Shown here piece by piece: positions 61,087 to 61,595 of a stretch of 61,595 nucleotides of DNA. Location of the stretch: positions 1 through 61,595 of the forward strand of contig DAOVVV010000012.1 in assembly GCA_030637025.1 (NCBI GenBank), read 5' to 3'. The stretch is from JAGLHV01 sp023143305 [NCBI: Clostridia bacterium] (GTDB lineage: Bacteria; CBDUZB01; JAGLHV01). The notes under the pieces are model-generated. The model did not search any database. It was given only the letters and a program-made list of their open reading frames with translations, and was not told the DNA's origin. Made by a program: the position numbers and the translations under genes. Each line of letters begins with the position of its first letter. The first letter of the stretch is position 1.

Positions 61087-61595
61087 ATGGGTAAGTGTAT
61101 ATTATGTAATAAAAAGGCAGATAAAATTATTGTATGTCAGGTCCTTAATGATAATATTTGCTTTGAATGTTGTTTTGCTATTTCCTCTGGTAGAGAAGGA
61201 GTCATTGATGAAGTCAGAGATAAATATAACCTTGATCGAGATGTTATCCTTTCTGGGTGTGATCGATGTATTTCCGGTAAGTCGATGCCGGGACCCCAGG
61301 AAGAAGGTGAAGGTGATAGGAAAATAGAACAGGTCTTTGAATTACAATCGGAAGGTAAAATATCAAAAGGGGGAGAGAAAGAAAAGGAAAAAGATAGTAA
61401 AAAAAGTAATCTTTTTGAAGGACTCAAGAAAGAAGCAAAGGAACGAAAAGAAATAAAGAATAAGCCCTCTGATAATAAGAAAGAAGAGGAAATGCGTAAG
61501 AAGGAAGAGGAAGAAAGAAAAGCCGCAGAGAAGAAAGAAGAGGAAATGCGTAAGAAGGAAGAGGAAGAAAGAAAAGCCGCAGAGAAGAAAGAAGA
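61087..61595 (+). CDS. CxxC zinc-finger protein with charged tandem repeats (runs off the window)
   Basis: The frame from ATG 61087 (behind GGGGGGAG) stays open to the edge, at least 169 residues. Residues 1-65 contain KCILCNKKAD, CFECCFA and GCDRC, four CxxC-type knuckles likely to bind two zinc ions. A Lys/Glu-rich helical region follows, becoming an exact 18-residue repeat (KKEEEMRKKEEEERKAAE) in tandem. It may be a single-helix spacer between the zinc finger and a later domain (compare zinc-ribbon plus domain proteins in signalling loci). It follows the phosphatase by 72 bases. Confidence 0.75.
   Translation, partial: MGKCILCNKKADKIIVCQVLNDNICFECCFAISSGREGVIDEVRDKYNLDRDVILSGCDRCISGKSMPGPQEEGEGDRKIEQVFELQSEGKISKGGEKEKEKDSKKSNLFEGLKKEAKERKEIKNKPSDNKKEEEMRKKEEEERKAAEKKEEEMRKKEEEERKAAEKKE
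61477..61595 (+). repeat. 54-base coding tandem repeat
   Basis: Two identical 54-base units (61477-61530 and 61531-61584) and the start of a third encode the charged 18-residue repeat. Perfect identity suggests recent expansion, or assembly of a longer array cut by the window edge. Confidence 0.9.

Overview
The window is AT-rich (roughly one third G+C by eye) bacterial chromosome. It has strong GGAGG-type ribosome binding sites, consensus sigma70-type promoters, a TonB-dependent receptor, a PorV-like protein, an usher-like beta-barrel and many signal peptides, so the cell has an outer membrane. FlgD-like C-terminal domains next to PorV, delta-60/SBBP-like propellers, a dockerin pair and FHA/PP2C genes recall poorly cultured Gram-negative lineages of the FCB/PVC neighbourhood (Omnitrophota-like candidate phyla). 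I cannot name the phylum from this window alone. No tRNA, rRNA, CRISPR array or intact transposase is visible.

Layout. 0-3.8 kb: a broken tetR with its palindromic operator, transposase (RAYT-like) relics, a REC-GGDEF-HD-GYP protein whose HD-GYP site is degenerate, and a wHTH/nucleotidyltransferase pair. 4-12.3 kb: a TonB receptor, a V4R-like protein, CvfB, a broken SpoU methylase, an HDAC-like deacetylase, an LhgO-like oxidase overlapping a GDPD, and an ankyrin protein. 12.3-19 kb: a lipoprotein, a duplicated 5' gene fragment, a sterol-desaturase-like protein, MsrAB, relics and an ABC-F ATPase. 19-34.6 kb: a CAP-dockerin protein, a giant GHL10-amidase, an LMW phosphatase, radical SAM, propeller proteins, a slipin, then a probable export/envelope cluster: PH-domain protein, ABC-2 transporter, a catalytically dead archaemetzincin and a cyclophilin.

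The centrepiece is 35.3-48.1 kb. Two class-I cyclic-di-GMP riboswitches (GEMM-I) lie at the outer ends of two convergent gene sets that meet at about 41.5 kb. The plus-strand set encodes a small secreted protein, three small beta-rich secreted subunits (two of them a recent tandem duplication), a periplasmic chaperone-like protein and a 926-residue usher-like outer-membrane protein interrupted in a poly-T tract. The minus-strand set encodes an 1124-residue nidogen/Ig-like surface protein, a smaller relative, a PorV-like protein and an SLH-like coiled-coil protein. In each leader the conserved 3' strand of the aptamer can pair with a downstream sequence to make a terminator. This suggests that c-di-GMP binding favours read-through. 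The diguanylate cyclase at 0.7-2.3 kb could supply the signal. I read this as a c-di-GMP-controlled surface-fibre/adhesin island with an unusual chaperone-usher-like machine.

48.5-61.6 kb: metF, an ACT-domain protein plus peptide deformylase, a polysaccharide-type trio (bi-domain oxidoreductase, glycosyltransferase, broken epimerase), a second SLH-like coiled-coil protein, an FHA-FHA-TM-propeller receptor, a PP2C-TM-PEGA phosphatase and a zinc-finger/charged-repeat protein running off the end.

A pervasive oddity is the number of genes broken by single in-frame stops (TAA, TAG and TGA) or one-base shifts while the rest of the frame stays intact. This points to recent decay, phase variation or sequence error. 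It does not point to a recoded genetic code.
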